From an uncultured Oscillospiraceae bacterium (lineage in GTDB: Bacteria; Bacillota; Clostridia; Oscillospirales; Ruminococcaceae), in contig USLH01000026.1 of assembly GCA_900555435.1 (NCBI GenBank), positions 1 through 18,724 on the forward strand: a stretch of DNA of 18,724 nucleotides, in the 5' to 3' direction. The translations under genes and the position numbers were made by a program. This document shows, in pieces, positions 1 to 7,269 of the stretch. The first letter of the stretch is position 1, and the number at the start of each line of letters is the position of its first letter. The notes under the pieces were generated by a model. It had not been told where the DNA came from. It saw only the letters and a list, made by a program, of their open reading frames with translations, and searched no databases.

Positions 1-170
1 CCGGCGTCATCACTCTGCCCGAGGGCACCGAGATGTGCATGCCCGGCGATAACGTGGACATGAAGGTCGAACTGATCACCCCCATCGCCATTGAAAAGGG
101 CCTGCGTTTCGCTATCCGTGAGGGTGGCCGTACCGTTGGTTCCGGCGTTGTTATCGAGATCGACGAATAA
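1..170 (+). CDS. tuf: Elongation factor Tu, C-terminal end (partial)
   Basis: This is the last 55 residues of EF-Tu, the GTPase that delivers aminoacyl-tRNA to the ribosome; the start lies outside the window. The frame beginning at base 3 reads through the hallmark C-terminal beta-barrel (domain 3) stretch with MPGDNVDM, ELITPIA, GLRFAIREGGRTVGSGVV and ends IEIDE-stop. This tail is almost invariant across bacterial EF-Tu proteins, so the identification is secure despite the small fragment. An intrinsic terminator follows 18 bases after the stop, so tuf is the last gene of its transcript here. Confidence 0.97.
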   Translation, partial: GVITLPEGTEMCMPGDNVDMKVELITPIAIEKGLRFAIREGGRTVGSGVVIEIDE

Positions 171-188
171 TTCGCACCAATAGAAAGG

Positions 189-215
189 CCTGCCGCTTAG
201 CGGCAGGTCTTTTTT
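189..215 (+). terminator. Intrinsic terminator of tuf
   Basis: The 8-bp GC-rich stem CCTGCCGC / GCGGCAGG (189-196 with 200-207) has a three-base TTA loop and is followed by TCTTTTTT. It lies just past the tuf stop codon, as expected for a rho-independent terminator. Confidence 0.93.
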
Positions 216-227
216 ACGCCCAATTCA

Positions 228-296
228 ATTTTGTGTTCCCGACAGCCTCGGGATTCTGTATTTTCAAGGGGATCAGAGAATGCTGGAACACAAAAT
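228..296. repeat. Long imperfect inverted repeat / hairpin
   Basis: The arms ATTTTGTGTTCC (228-239) and GGAACACAAAAT (285-296) are perfect 12-base complements. Inside them CAGC (243-246) can pair with GCTG (282-285), using one shared G, and ATTCT (253-257) with AGAAT (277-281), which makes a bulged stem of about 20 pairs around a loop of about 19 bases. No T-tract follows on either strand, so it is not an ordinary terminator. It could be an RNA structure or a small decayed palindromic element. The rest of 216-399 shows no gene that I can support. Confidence 0.5.
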
Positions 297-399
297 GGAT
301 TAGGCATTTTGGCGGTTTGCTCGATATGGGCGATGATAGCGGCAATAAACTGCTGGCTGTCCGGTCGGAAGTGGGGGGGTCCTGTGGAGCAGTCAGCTA

Positions 400-876
400 T
401 CAGGAGGCATCCGTTTGCTGTGGGAAAACCAATGTGTCCTGAAATCCGTCGGTCCCGGTGCAGACCACGTCCCCCGCCACCGGAAGGTCCTCGCAGATGT
501 AGAGGTTGAGCTGAACGCCGTCGGGCCGCTGGGGATAGTTGGTGACGGTGTAGGTGAAACGGGTTACCTGCTTGCCGCAGCAGGTCTCTAAGTCGAAGCC
601 CTGCGCCTTTTGCAGATCGTTGTAGGTGATGTAGTCCCCGCTGAGCTTGGGCGGCAGCAGAAATTGCAGCGTGGTCAGCGGTTCCGGGTCGATCTCCCAG
701 CCCAGTTCCCGCAGATATGCCACTCTCTCTCCGTTGTTGGAAAGACAGGGCTGCTCTGACGCACCCGCACCGCCGCGCTGCCCCAGCAGCAGGATCAGCG
801 CCGCCAGAACGGCCCCTGCAAGAATGACCGCCAGTGCGGCCTTTTTTCGTGTCAGTCGAATCGCTTGGATCATCAT
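400..876 (-). CDS. DUF4830-like membrane-anchored or exported protein
   Basis: A protein of about 158 residues of unknown function. A basic N-terminus is followed by one strongly hydrophobic helix (roughly residues 10-32, rich in A, L, V and I), so the rest should lie outside the membrane. The soluble part has the pattern RVAYLRELGWEIDPEP, then a YNDLQKAQGFDLETCCGKQVTRFTYTV-type stretch and a TNYP motif. From memory this matches the DUF4830 family of Firmicutes; I could not check it. The reading frame has four ATG codons at its start. AGGAGG at 887-892 is only 1 base from the ATG at 885 but 10 bases from the ATG at 876, so 876 is preferred (882 is also possible). It is divergent from the rsuA-like gene. 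The function and external partner are unknown. Confidence 0.72.
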   Translation of the reverse strand: MMIQAIRLTRKKAALAVILAGAVLAALILLLGQRGGAGASEQPCLSNNGERVAYLRELGWEIDPEPLTTLQFLLPPKLSGDYITYNDLQKAQGFDLETCCGKQVTRFTYTVTNYPQRPDGVQLNLYICEDLPVAGDVVCTGTDGFQDTLVFPQQTDAS

Positions 877-923
877 GGTCATCATCCCTCCTGTTTGTTT
901 CTATTCCATTTTCCATCCGATTA

Positions 924-932
924 TGATAAAAT
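924..932 (+). promoter_or_regulatory. Possible extended -10 promoter for the rsuA-like gene
   Basis: TGATAAAAT fits an extended -10 (TGn plus TAAAAT). No good -35 is visible 17 bases upstream. The position, about 28 bases before the rsuA start, is suitable. Weak call. Confidence 0.35.
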
Positions 933-960
933 TGAAAAAAACAGCGTGGGAGGATCAGTT

Positions 961-1770
961 ATGGCGGCGCAGCGGCTGGATAAGATCATCGCCTCTACGG
1001 GGCGGTGGTCCCGCAGGGAAGTGAAGGACCTGGTTCGTCAGGGACGGGTGACGGTGGACGGGGTCCCGGCCCGGTCGGCTGAGGAAAAGGCGGACCCGGA
1101 GCAGGCTGTGATCGCGGTCAACGGAGAAAAGCTGAACTGGCGCCGGTATACTTGGGTCATGCTGAACAAGCCGGCGGGGTATCTGTCCGCCACGGAGGAC
1201 GGCCGGGGGGCAACGGTGTTGGACCTGCTGCCTCAGGATTTGCAGCGGCAGGGCCTGTTCCCGGTGGGACGGCTGGATAAGGACACGGAAGGCTTGCTGC
1301 TGCTGACCAACGAGGGCGGACTGGCTCACGAGCTGCTGTCTCCGAAAAAGCATGTGGATAAGGAATACTATGTCCGGGTGGCGGGACGTCTTAGTGCGGC
1401 GGACAGTGCCGCCTTTGCGGAAGGCTTGCACCTGGATGACGGTTTGATTTGCCAGCCGGCGGAATTGCGGATCCTGACCGCCGGCGAGGAGAGCGAGGCC
1501 TATGTGATTTTGCGGGAGGGGAAATTTCACCAAATCAAACGGATGCTGGCGTATCTGGGAAAGCCGGTGCTGTATTTGGAGCGCGTTCGCATGGGCAATT
1601 TGCTGTTGGATCCGGTTCTGGAGCGGGGTACATACCGTTTGCTGACCAAAGAGGAATGGCAGGCATTAGCAAAACTGACGGAGGAGACAAGAAAACCTCG
1701 AAACTTCAACAAAAAGGAAAGTGATTTTTTGTTGAAAAAAGAAAAAACATCTTGCAATCCGACAAAATAA
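961..1770 (+). CDS. rsuA: RsuA/RluB-family rRNA pseudouridine synthase
   Basis: A 269-residue enzyme expected to convert a specific uridine of rRNA to pseudouridine. An N-terminal S4 RNA-binding domain (about residues 4-50: RLDKIIA, SRREVKDLVRQGRVTVDG) precedes the catalytic domain. LNKPAGYLSATED follows at about residue 68. The catalytic motif GRLDKDTEGLLLLTN carries the active-site aspartate at D106, and GKFHQIKRML is also family-typical. The SATED stretch and overall length fit the RsuA branch (16S rRNA), with RluB the alternative. The start is the ATG at 961 after GGGAGGA. The family usually ends near LTKEEWQAL; here a lysine-rich tail of about 30 residues follows. That tail is AT-rich at DNA level, contains a hairpin and overlaps the next gene's promoter. 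Confidence 0.88.
   Translation: MAAQRLDKIIASTGRWSRREVKDLVRQGRVTVDGVPARSAEEKADPEQAVIAVNGEKLNWRRYTWVMLNKPAGYLSATEDGRGATVLDLLPQDLQRQGLFPVGRLDKDTEGLLLLTNEGGLAHELLSPKKHVDKEYYVRVAGRLSAADSAAFAEGLHLDDGLICQPAELRILTAGEESEAYVILREGKFHQIKRMLAYLGKPVLYLERVRMGNLLLDPVLERGTYRLLTKEEWQALAKLTEETRKPRNFNKKESDFLLKKEKTSCNPTK
1705..1736 (+). repeat. Perfect 11-bp hairpin inside the rsuA 3' tail
   Basis: TTCAACAAAAA (1705-1715) and TTTTTGTTGAA (1726-1736) are exact complements around a 10-base loop. The bases that follow are A-rich, not T-rich, so this is not a classical terminator for the plus strand. It lies in coding sequence 16 bases before the -35 of the next promoter. Confidence 0.5.
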
Positions 1771-1780
1771 TCGCTATAAT
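1752..1780 (+). promoter_or_regulatory. Sigma-A type promoter for the CdaR-like regulator
   Basis: TTGCAA (1752-1757), a 17-base spacer and a consensus TATAAT (1775-1780). The -35 and much of the spacer lie inside the last codons of the rsuA-like gene. A transcript starting near 1787 would have a leader of about 75 bases. Confidence 0.75.
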
Positions 1781-1862
1781 GACCTTACTGACAGATTGCA
1801 CAATAGGTATGCGCGGGTAGGCCCTGCGTGATCCATAGTTTTCGTGTTGAGGAGGAACAGCC

Positions 1863-2954
1863 ATGTCCGGAAGAATCTTTCAGAACGTAGTTCTGCAATT
1901 GAAGGAAAACACGGATCGAACCGTCGGCGTGATCGACGGTGAGGGCGTTGTCATCGCCTGCAGCGAGCTGTCTATGATCGGCCAGCGCTGGAGCGAGTAT
2001 GTGGCGGCGGTAAACGGCGCCGCCGGCAGCATGGTCTGCTTTGACGGCAAGACCTTCAAGGCGCTCAGCGGCTGGGGAAACCAGTTTGATTACGCCGTTT
2101 TCGCCTTTGGCGATAATGAGATCAGCAAGACCATCTGCTCTATGGCAACGGTGGCGCTGAACGCAGCCAAGAGCTATTATGAGGAAAAGCATGACCGGGG
2201 GTCCTTCGTCAAGGATATCATCTCCGACAACATCATGCTGGGCGATATTTATATGCGGGCCAAGGAACTGCGGGTGGCCACCGACGTCAGCCGGGGCATC
2301 TTCGCCATCCGGGCCTTGCAGAAGGGGGAATCCGTTCCCACGGAGACCATTCAGGCCATGTTCCCGGACCGCCAGAACGACTTTGTCCTCAGCGTCGGCG
2401 AGGGGGATGTGGTTCTGATCCGCCAGCTGCCGGACGGCGCGGGCAGCAAGGAACTGAACAAGACTGCCGCCCAGATCGAGGAGGCCCTCCGGGTCAACGG
2501 TGAGAGCACCGTGGTGGTGGGCATGGGCACCATCGCCATGCATCTGCGGGATCTGGCCAAGAGCTATAAGGAGGCTCAGATCGCCATCGAGGTAGGCAAG
2601 GTCTTTGACACCGAAAAGTACATCATCAACTATGAAAATCTGGGTATCGGCCGCCTGATCTATCAGCTGCCTACTACCCTGTGCGAGATGTTCCTCCAGG
2701 AGGTTTTCAAGAAGAACCCCATCGACGCGCTGGATAAGGAAACTCTGTTCACCATCCACAAGTTCTTTGAGAACAACCTGAACGTTTCCGAGACCTCCCG
2801 GAAGCTCTTCGTCCACCGGAACACGCTGGTGTATCGTCTGGAGAAGATCAAAAAGCTGACGGGCCTGGATCTCCGCGAGTTCGACGATGCCATCATCTTC
2901 AAGATTGCTCTGATGGTCAAGAAATACCTGATTTCCAATCCGATGAAATTCTGA
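1863..2954 (+). CDS. CdaR/PucR-type transcriptional regulator
   Basis: A 363-residue cytoplasmic regulator. The C-terminus (about residues 303-340) carries the PucR/CdaR helix-turn-helix: VSETSRKLFVHRNTLVYRLEKIKKLTGLDLREF. The HRNTLVYRL core is diagnostic of this family. The N-terminal part (QNVVLQLKENTDRTVGVIDGEG) looks like the sugar-diacid-recognition-type sensory domain, and the middle (about 130-260) resembles the GGDEF-like CdaR region. Members are known for control of diacid or purine catabolism, but the ligand here cannot be read from sequence. It has its own promoter, a GAGGAGGA ribosome site and two hairpins after the stop, so it looks monocistronic. No catabolic genes are nearby; the next genes are ftsEX, so its target may be elsewhere or may be the wall module downstream (inference). 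Confidence 0.85.
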   Translation: MSGRIFQNVVLQLKENTDRTVGVIDGEGVVIACSELSMIGQRWSEYVAAVNGAAGSMVCFDGKTFKALSGWGNQFDYAVFAFGDNEISKTICSMATVALNAAKSYYEEKHDRGSFVKDIISDNIMLGDIYMRAKELRVATDVSRGIFAIRALQKGESVPTETIQAMFPDRQNDFVLSVGEGDVVLIRQLPDGAGSKELNKTAAQIEEALRVNGESTVVVGMGTIAMHLRDLAKSYKEAQIAIEVGKVFDTEKYIINYENLGIGRLIYQLPTTLCEMFLQEVFKKNPIDALDKETLFTIHKFFENNLNVSETSRKLFVHRNTLVYRLEKIKKLTGLDLREFDDAIIFKIALMVKKYLISNPMKF

Positions 2955-3002
2955 TCCGCTGTCCGCCGGGGGAGGCTTTCCGCTTCCCCCGGAGCGGATT
3001 TT
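2954..3002 (+). terminator. Terminator hairpin 1 after the CdaR-like gene
   Basis: The outer stem ATCCGCT / AGCGGAT (2954-2960 with 2993-2999) encloses a GC-rich stem CCGGGGGAG / CTTCCCCCGG (2966-2974 with 2983-2992). A short T-run (2999-3002) follows. It starts at the last base of the stop codon. Confidence 0.75.
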
Positions 3003-3039
3003 CCGGGACCGAAAGAAAAAGCGGGTCCCGGTTTCTTTT
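3003..3039 (+). terminator. Terminator hairpin 2, just before ftsE
   Basis: CCGGGACC (3003-3010) pairs with GGTCCCGG (3024-3031), followed by TTTCTTTT. It directly follows the first hairpin and ends 36 bases before ftsE, leaving very little room for a separate ftsE promoter. Confidence 0.82.
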
Positions 3040-3075
3040 GCAGCAGATACCGGGCGTGAGAAAGGATGCAGGTAC

Positions 3076-3762
3076 ATGATCGATCTGAAAAATGTTTCCT
3101 TTTCGTATGAAAACGGAACGGAAGCCCTTCATGACATCAACCTTCGGATAGACAACGGGGAGTTTGCTTTTATCGTCGGTTCCTCCGGCGCAGGAAAAAG
3201 CTCCATCATCAAGCTCCTCCTCCGGGAGACCACGGCGACTGAAGGGACGGTCACCGTCAATGGCTACGACTTGAACCGGATGAAGAGCCGCCAGATCCCG
3301 AAATTCCGCCGCAGCATCGGCGTGGTGTTTCAGGATTTCCGGCTGATCCCTAATATGACAGTATACGATAACATTGCGTTCAGCCTTCGGGTTACGGACG
3401 CTTCCAATAAGCTGATCCGTCAGCAGGTGCCTTACACTCTGGAGCTCATGGAGCTGAAGGATAAGGCGAAAAAGTACCCCTATGAGCTTTCCGGCGGCGA
3501 GCAGCAGCGGGTGGCGCTGGCCAGGGCGCTGGTCAATGATCCGCCTCTGATCATTGCCGACGAGCCCACCGGAAACATTGATCCGGAGTTTTCCTACGAG
3601 ATTGTGGAGATGCTCCGGGCCATCAATCGCTGCGGCACCACCATCGTAATGGTCACCCACGAACACGAAATGGTCAAATATTTCGGAGGACGTACCATCA
3701 ACATCGAAAACGGCGTTGTGGTTTTTGACGATTACATAGGAGGAGCCAATGAGAGCAAGTAG
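3076..3762 (+). CDS. ftsE: Cell division ATP-binding protein FtsE
   Basis: A 228-residue ABC ATPase that pairs with FtsX to transmit ATP hydrolysis in the cytoplasm to wall hydrolases outside. All motifs are present: Walker A GSSGAGKSS (35-43), Q-loop Q86 in VVFQDFRL, signature LSGGEQQR (138-145), Walker B LIIADEP (158-164) and the switch histidine in MVTHEHEM. FQDFRL after the Q-loop and the ADEPTGNID stretch are typical of FtsE. The ATG at 3076 has AAAGGA upstream with 9-base spacing. The gene overlaps ftsX by 14 bases, so the two are translated together. No clear promoter is visible between the preceding terminator and the start. Confidence 0.96.
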   Translation: MIDLKNVSFSYENGTEALHDINLRIDNGEFAFIVGSSGAGKSSIIKLLLRETTATEGTVTVNGYDLNRMKSRQIPKFRRSIGVVFQDFRLIPNMTVYDNIAFSLRVTDASNKLIRQQVPYTLELMELKDKAKKYPYELSGGEQQRVALARALVNDPPLIIADEPTGNIDPEFSYEIVEMLRAINRCGTTIVMVTHEHEMVKYFGGRTINIENGVVVFDDYIGGANESK

Positions 3763-4654
3763 TTTCCGTTACTTAGTAAAAAGCGGCGTCAAAAACCTTT
3801 GGAATAACCGCATGATGACCATCGCTTCGGTAGGTACGCTGATCGCCTGCCTGCTCATCGTGGGGTTTGCCGTTCTGTTCAGCATCAATGTAGACAGCAT
3901 CGTGGAGTATATGGGCCAGCAGAATGAGATCGTGGTCTTTATGGAGCTGGATACTCCCGAAGAATATATGTCCGTCATGAAGGATGATTTGGCCGAAATG
4001 GACGGGCTTGGCACCATCACCTACATTTCCCGGCAGCAGGCTTTTGAGGATTACAAAGCAAAGCTGGGGGATAAGGCTGATATTCTGGACGGCATGGAGG
4101 ATGACCATTATCTTCCCGCCAGCTTTCGGGCGAAGATCTTGGATCCGGAAAAGGTGGACATTCTAATGACCTCCATCCGGCGGATGGATTATGTCAATGA
4201 GGTGCAGGCGCCTACGGATTTGGCGAAGACGTTAGTCAGCGTCCGGAGAATGGTAAATACTTTGGGCGGGGCCGTGATCGCCGCACTGGTGGCGGTTTCT
4301 CTGGTCATCATCACCAACACCATCCGGGCGTCGGTTTTCAACCGCCGCAAGGAGATCAATATCATGAAATATGTGGGAGCTACCAACTCTTTCATCCGTA
4401 TTCCGTTTTTAGTGGAGGGCGTCCTTCTGGGCGTGATCGCCGCTGTGATCGCTTATTTGGCGATCTGGGGCGGCTACACGGTTTTCTTGAACGCTATGTC
4501 TACGGAATCCTCTTCCTGGCTCTCCTCAATCACCCAGCACGTCATGCCCTTCCGGCAGGTTTCCGGAAAACTGATGCTCTGGTTCCTTGTGGCAGGCATT
4601 TTGACCGGCGGATTGGGGAGTACCTTCAGTATGCGGGGGCATCTGAAGGTCTGA
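3749..4654 (+). CDS. ftsX: Cell division membrane protein FtsX
   Basis: A 301-residue permease-like partner of FtsE. A first transmembrane helix lies near residues 24-46, followed by a large extracytoplasmic domain (to about 170) that in this family contacts the hydrolase. Three more helices follow (about 172-192, 222-245 and 275-293) in an FtsX domain with the conserved NRRKEINIMKYVGAT stretch between helices 2 and 3. The start has a strong AGGAGG five bases upstream, inside the end of ftsE. Length and topology are normal for Gram-positive FtsX. A 33-base gap separates it from the M23 peptidase gene, its likely partner. Confidence 0.95.
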   Translation: MRASSFRYLVKSGVKNLWNNRMMTIASVGTLIACLLIVGFAVLFSINVDSIVEYMGQQNEIVVFMELDTPEEYMSVMKDDLAEMDGLGTITYISRQQAFEDYKAKLGDKADILDGMEDDHYLPASFRAKILDPEKVDILMTSIRRMDYVNEVQAPTDLAKTLVSVRRMVNTLGGAVIAALVAVSLVIITNTIRASVFNRRKEINIMKYVGATNSFIRIPFLVEGVLLGVIAAVIAYLAIWGGYTVFLNAMSTESSSWLSSITQHVMPFRQVSGKLMLWFLVAGILTGGLGSTFSMRGHLKV

Positions 4655-4687
4655 GTCAGGCTTTATACTTCGGAAAGGAGATCACTT

Positions 4688-5890
4688 ATGCGTTTTCGGA
4701 AGATCGCTGCGGTGGTGGTCGCCATGGGCGTTGCCGTTGCAGCTGTTACTTATTCGACGCAGGGGATTTCGGTTCATGCCAGCTCTCTGTCGAATCTTCA
4801 GTCGAAAAAACAGCAGCTTCAGTCGGAGATCAATCAGGTCTCCAAGAATCTGGCTGCTACCAAGAATAATATTGCAAAAGAAGCCCAGTATCAGGCTTCT
4901 TTGAACCAGCAGATCCAGTTGAACCTGCAGAAGGTCGCCGTCATGGAAGAAGAACTGGATCTTCTCGCCGAGGAACTGGATCAGAAATCCCTGGAACTGG
5001 ACGAGAAAAACGCAGAGCTGGATCAGAAGGAAACAGAGATCGATGCCACCTATGAGCAGTACAAACAGCGGATGCGTGCCATGTATATGGCAGGGGATAC
5101 CTCCACGCTGGAGATGCTGTTCGCTGCAGACAGCTTTTCGGACTTCCTTACGAACATCGAGATGATGAAGGCCATCACTGCTCACGATACGGAACTTCTG
5201 GACACTCTGGAGGTTCAAAAGAGCAGCCTGACCAACCAGAAAACGCAGGTGGAACGGCTTCAGACCGAGATCGAGGAGCAGCAGGCAGAGGTAGAGACCA
5301 ACAAGAAAGCCCTGGAGGAGACTAACCAGCAGCTGCAGGTAGCTTATGCCGAAAGTAAAACGGCCATGCAGGACATTGAGCTGGAAAAAGAACAGTTCGA
5401 GGCCAATCTGGAGGCCAAAAAGAAGGAAGCCTCTCAGGTTCAGAGCGAGATTAACGCCATTTATGCAGAATTGGCGGCAGCTGCCAGCAATTCTAACAAT
5501 TCCACGATGAAGGATGGCAATTTCATCTGGCCTCTTCCCGGATACAGCACCATTACCTCCGGCTACGGTTCACGGTGGGGTTCCACCCATACCGGCATTG
5601 ACATCAGCGGCGGCGGATGCTACGGGGCGGGGATCGTTGCGGCGGCTTCCGGCACCGTCATCAAGGCGGGGAGCCATTGGAGCTACGGCAACTACATCAT
5701 TGTCGATCACGGCGGCGGATACACGACCCTTTACGCCCATTGCTCCAAGCTGTTGGTCAGCGCGGGGCAGAACGTGGCGCAGGGGCAGAAGATCGCTCTG
5801 GTCGGCTCCACCGGTCAGTCCACGGGGCCGCACCTTCACTTTGAAGTGCGGATCAACGGCAAGACCCAGAACCCCCGGAATTTTGTCTGA
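4688..5890 (+). CDS. Secreted coiled-coil M23 peptidase (EnvC/CwlO/PcsB-like)
   Basis: A 400-residue exported murein hydrolase or hydrolase activator. A signal peptide (MRFRKIAAVVVAMGVAVAAV, cleavage probably near residue 31) leads into a long coiled coil (about 35-265) rich in Q, E, K and L. The coil is interrupted by an MYMAGDTSTLEMLFAADSFSDFL region, like the hairpin domain of FtsEX-controlled hydrolases. The C-terminal LytM domain (about 278-400) has the zinc ligands H301 and D305 (HTGID) and H384 (HLHF), plus H351 (YAH) as the catalytic histidine, so it should be active, unlike E. coli EnvC. The start follows AAAGGAGAT. Its place right after ftsEX says FtsX recruits and activates it at the membrane (inference from known FtsEX-CwlO/PcsB/EnvC pairs). 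Confidence 0.92.
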   Translation: MRFRKIAAVVVAMGVAVAAVTYSTQGISVHASSLSNLQSKKQQLQSEINQVSKNLAATKNNIAKEAQYQASLNQQIQLNLQKVAVMEEELDLLAEELDQKSLELDEKNAELDQKETEIDATYEQYKQRMRAMYMAGDTSTLEMLFAADSFSDFLTNIEMMKAITAHDTELLDTLEVQKSSLTNQKTQVERLQTEIEEQQAEVETNKKALEETNQQLQVAYAESKTAMQDIELEKEQFEANLEAKKKEASQVQSEINAIYAELAAAASNSNNSTMKDGNFIWPLPGYSTITSGYGSRWGSTHTGIDISGGGCYGAGIVAAASGTVIKAGSHWSYGNYIIVDHGGGYTTLYAHCSKLLVSAGQNVAQGQKIALVGSTGQSTGPHLHFEVRINGKTQNPRNFV

Positions 5891-5910
5891 TCCGGAACAA
5901 CAGGAAACGG

Positions 5911-5940
5911 ACAGGAGCGATTTGATTCGCTCCTGTTTTT
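5911..5940 (+). terminator. Terminator after the M23 peptidase gene
   Basis: The perfect 10-bp stem ACAGGAGCGA / TCGCTCCTGT (5911-5920 with 5927-5936) has a six-base loop and is followed by a T-run. It lies between the M23 and S41 genes, so expression of the protease is reduced or comes from readthrough. Confidence 0.88.
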
Positions 5941-5950
5941 GCGAAAACGC

Positions 5951-5990
5951 CTCCCCCTGCGGGGCGCTTTCCATGAAAAACGCAGGGGAG
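5951..5990 (+). repeat. Leader hairpin before the S41 protease gene
   Basis: CTCCCCCTGCG (5951-5961) pairs with CGCAGGGGAG (5981-5990) with one bulged C. The 3' arm includes the purine-rich GGGGAG upstream of the start. It is a second hairpin after the terminator and may affect translation of the protease. Confidence 0.4.
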
Positions 5991-6004
5991 AAAAGAGGCG
6001 CAGA

Positions 6005-7195
6005 ATGAACAAGAAGGTTTCTTTGGGAGCAGCAATCTGCTTTATGGCCATCGCGGCGGCGGTCACCTTTACCATCACCATGTATTTTTCCCTGAACATC
6101 TTCAACTCGAAGATCGCAAACGTAACGGAGCGGGATAATTTCTACGACAAGATCGCAGAGATCGATACCATCGTCCGGAACAATTTCTTAGAGGACATCG
6201 ATGAAGACCGGCTGATGGACTATGTGGCGGACGGGTATATGGCGGGTCTTGATGACCCGTACACCTACTACATGAATCAGGAAGAGTATAAAGCCTATCA
6301 GATGGACAATGCCGGTGAGTTGGTGGGGATCGGCGTCACCGTCATTCAGGACGAAAGCGGCTACATTCTGGTCAAAGGCGTGGAGGAAGGCTCTCCTGCG
6401 GAGAATGCCGGGATCCAGGCCGGGGATCTGATCGTCAAGGTCGGGGACATCGACGTCCTTTCCGAGGGCTACAACGAAGCGGTCACCGCCGTCCGGGGCG
6501 AAGAAGGAACCACCGTTGTTCTGACCATCCGCCGGGATAATGAGGATCTGCAGGTGGAGGCGGTGCGGAAGCTCATCAAGTCTACCACCATCTCTTACCG
6601 GCTCATCGGGGATAACGGTTATATCAAAATTTCCAAGTTCGACGAGACCACTTTCGACGATTTCAAAAATGCCGTATCTGATCTACAGTCGCAGGGAGCG
6701 ACGGGGCTGATCTTTGACGTGCGCAACAACCCCGGCGGCCTGCTGGACAGCGTGGCGGATGTATTGGACTATCTGCTGCCGGAAGGGCCTATTGTTTCCT
6801 CCATCAATAAGAAGGGGGAGACGAAGATGCTTTATGAGTCCGACGCAAACTGCGTGGACCTTCCCATGATCGTTTTGTGCAACGGCGAGACCGCCAGCGC
6901 CGGGGAGCTTTTCTCCGCCGCTCTGCGGGACTATAAGAAAGCGGAGCTGGTAGGAGTCAACACCTTCGGAAAAGGCATCATGCAGACAGCGTACACGCTG
7001 GCGGACGGCTCTGCTCTGAGCCTGACCACCGACTACTACAACCCGCCCTCCGGCATCAACTACCACGGCACAGGGTTGAAGCCGGACTACGAAGTGAAGC
7101 TGACGGCGGATCAGGAGCTGAATCTGGCAAATCTGGACGAGAATACCGACCCGCAGCTCCAGAAGGCCATTACGGTTTTGAATTCCCAGAAGTAA
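6005..7195 (+). CDS. ctpA: S41-family carboxyl-terminal processing protease (CtpA-like)
   Basis: A 396-residue membrane-anchored serine protease. One N-terminal transmembrane helix lies at about residues 8-31. It is followed by an N-terminal helical cap (GLDDPYTYYM), a PDZ domain (about 105-190: GIGVTVIQ, GSPAENAGIQAGDLIVKVGD) and the S41 catalytic core. The nucleophile is S298 in NGETASAGELFSAAL and the general-base lysine is K323 in TFGKGIMQT. GLIFDVRNNPGGLL is also typical. The ATG at 6005 is chosen because earlier in-frame codons fall in the preceding terminator; its Shine-Dalgarno (AGAGG) is modest. In Pseudomonas, CtpA degrades M23 endopeptidases, so control of the neighbouring hydrolase is plausible here (inference). 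Confidence 0.92.
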   Translation: MNKKVSLGAAICFMAIAAAVTFTITMYFSLNIFNSKIANVTERDNFYDKIAEIDTIVRNNFLEDIDEDRLMDYVADGYMAGLDDPYTYYMNQEEYKAYQMDNAGELVGIGVTVIQDESGYILVKGVEEGSPAENAGIQAGDLIVKVGDIDVLSEGYNEAVTAVRGEEGTTVVLTIRRDNEDLQVEAVRKLIKSTTISYRLIGDNGYIKISKFDETTFDDFKNAVSDLQSQGATGLIFDVRNNPGGLLDSVADVLDYLLPEGPIVSSINKKGETKMLYESDANCVDLPMIVLCNGETASAGELFSAALRDYKKAELVGVNTFGKGIMQTAYTLADGSALSLTTDYYNPPSGINYHGTGLKPDYEVKLTADQELNLANLDENTDPQLQKAITVLNSQK

Positions 7196-7233
7196 AAAAG
7201 CGGCGTTTCCCGGATAAGGAAACGCCGCTTTTT
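7196..7233 (+). terminator. Terminator of the S41 protease gene
   Basis: The perfect 15-bp stem AAAAGCGGCGTTTCC / GGAAACGCCGCTTTT (7196-7210 with 7218-7232) has a seven-base loop. It begins at the base after the stop codon and ends in a T-run. Confidence 0.93.
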
Positions 7234-7269
7234 GGGGTATCACAATAGGAATGGGAAAGGAGTGTTTCC

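Noticed and set aside
197..916. A 239-residue minus-strand frame over the DUF4830-like gene
   Set aside because: It is a shifted frame of the DUF4830-like gene, rich in R, G and H, and runs through the tuf terminator.
1785..3077. A 430-residue open frame antisense to the CdaR-like gene
   Set aside because: It mirrors a high-GC gene in the opposite strand, lacks recognisable domains and would have to cross two terminators.
5939..6004. A 22-residue extension of the S41 protease
   Set aside because: The start would lie inside the T-tract of the preceding terminator; the ATG at 6005 leads straight into the membrane anchor.
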